From assembly GCA_002495645.1 (NCBI GenBank), contig DAGF01000021.1, forward strand, positions 579-13,728: a stretch of 13,150 bases of DNA, written 5' to 3'. The notes beneath the pieces are model-generated. The model searched no databases. It worked only from the letters and a program-made list of their open reading frames with translations, and had not been told where the DNA came from. A program made the translations under genes and the position numbers. Positions within the stretch are counted from its first letter, which is position 1. The number at the start of each line of letters is the position of its first letter. Below are positions 12,708 through 13,150 of the stretch, piece by piece. Source of the DNA: Euryarchaeota archaeon UBA549 (GTDB lineage: Archaea > Thermoplasmatota > Poseidoniia > Poseidoniales > Poseidoniaceae).

Positions 12708-13025
12708 ATGGGTATGTCTGAGGTCCTCCGAAGCATCAAAACCGCTGAGCAAGACGCCGAAAAGCGCCTTACTGAAGCCCAAGAAGAAGCCTCGAAAATC
12801 GTGGCTGATGCCCGCCGAAAATCATCCGAGATGGTTCAGAACGCTGCCGACGAAACGGTGGCCATGACGCAGAAAATCTTGGACGAGGCCCGAAACAAGG
12901 CCCAAGGCGAAGCAGACGAGGTCAAGGCGGCCGGTTCCAAAGAAGTCGCCAGCATTGAATCCAGTTCCACGAGCAACCAAGACTCGGCCGTCGAAATGGT
13001 CGTCAACGCACTGTCATCCGAATGA
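12708..13025 (+). CDS. ahaH: A/V-type ATP synthase subunit H (peripheral stalk)
   Basis: The 105-residue product is almost entirely charged and alanine-rich heptad-like helix (SEVLRSIKTAEQDAEKRLTE, then EEASKIVADARRK and MTQKILDEARNKAQGEADEVKAA), the pattern of the archaeal AhaH/V-ATPase G-type stalk subunit, which pairs with subunit E to hold the catalytic head still. The end (SAVEMVVNALSSE) resembles family C-termini. AGGTG at 12697-12701 places the ATG at 12708 at a good distance; ATGs or GTGs at 12699 and 12714 are alternatives. The subunit I gene starts 10 bp after the stop, as in other archaeal ATPase operons, so this is probably the first gene of that operon. Family assignment leans on this gene order because coiled coils are compositionally similar. 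Confidence 0.85.
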   Translation: MGMSEVLRSIKTAEQDAEKRLTEAQEEASKIVADARRKSSEMVQNAADETVAMTQKILDEARNKAQGEADEVKAAGSKEVASIESSSTSNQDSAVEMVVNALSSE

Positions 13026-13034
13026 GGCGATTTG

Positions 13035-13150
13035 ATGTTTGACACCGTCGCCATGTCCCGTCTTACGGTCGCAGCACCTGTTGGCCGTATGAGCGATGTG
13101 TTGCGAACCTGCACGGAGCTTGGTTGTGTTCACATTGAATCCTACACCAA
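13035..13150 (+). CDS. atpI: A/V-type ATP synthase subunit I, N-terminal fragment
   Basis: Thirty-eight codons are visible before the window ends. The reading is MFDTVAMSRLTVAAPVGRM, then SDVLRTCTELGCVHIESYT. This matches the start of subunit a/I of archaeal ATPases, where a strand resembling RMKKVTVVGP is followed by a helix ending in ELGVVHIED. The subunit forms part of the proton or sodium path in the membrane sector; only its cytosolic N-terminus is seen here. GAGG lies 8 bases before the ATG at 13035; the internal ATG at 13053 is a possible alternative. It sits directly after ahaH. Confidence 0.87.
   Translation, partial: MFDTVAMSRLTVAAPVGRMSDVLRTCTELGCVHIESYT

Noticed and set aside
1..13150. 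CRISPR array, insertion sequence, inverted terminal repeats, phage genes
   Set aside because: No regularly spaced repeats, transposase or integrase motifs, or structural phage proteins were seen on either strand.

Overview
The window reads as a piece of an archaeal chromosome. The most likely source is a marine planktonic euryarchaeon of the Poseidoniales (Marine Group II, Thermoplasmatota) or a close relative. The evidence is a set of archaeal-type genes (RNA polymerase subunit RpoK, formate-dependent PurP, A/V-type ATPase subunits H and I) next to aerobic-metabolism genes: heme A synthesis, tryptophan 2,3-dioxygenase and a UbiE-type quinone methyltransferase. The taxonomic call rests on recalled family knowledge, because no search could be run. 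There is no insertion sequence, integrase, phage gene or CRISPR array. Gene density is high, with short intergenic gaps and several start/stop overlaps.

Layout. Positions 1-606 (minus) hold the N-terminal 202 codons of purP, running off the left edge. A 157-bp divergent spacer separates it from tryptophan 2,3-dioxygenase (764-1867, plus). The dioxygenase overlaps tail-to-tail by 10 bp with rpoK (1858-2109, minus). Upstream of rpoK on the same strand is a membrane-anchored thioredoxin-like protein with a CEPC motif (2170-3090, minus). It is divergent from the heme A pair: a COX15/CtaA-type heme A synthase (3124-4200) and a CtaB protoheme IX farnesyltransferase (4197-5210), which overlap by ATGA. 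A complete tRNA-Ser(GCU) lies at 5287-5373.

The middle of the window is cell-surface territory. A 989-residue secreted, C-terminally anchored surface protein (5375-8344, minus) ends one base from the tRNA. Divergent from it is a protein (8504-9583, plus) whose N-terminus looks like an archaeal class III (type IV pilin-like) signal and whose C-terminal half looks like a lamin-tail domain. It is followed on the same strand by three tightly packed genes with KaiC/RecA-like folds: one with an intact P-loop (9655-10437), one with no P-loop (10434-11024) and one with an altered P-loop (11036-11839). A UbiE-like methyltransferase follows (11862-12641), then the start of the A/V-type ATP synthase operon: ahaH (12708-13025) and the first 38 codons of the subunit I gene (13035 to the right edge).

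How the genes may fit together. The heme A pair, the thioredoxin-like protein, the quinone methyltransferase and the ATP synthase are all consistent with aerobic respiration through a heme-copper oxidase. The most unusual part is 8504-11839, where a pilin-like lamin-tail protein and a trio of KaiC-like proteins (two apparently unable to hydrolyse ATP in the canonical way) suggest an undescribed surface or signalling module. That functional link is inferred from gene order only.
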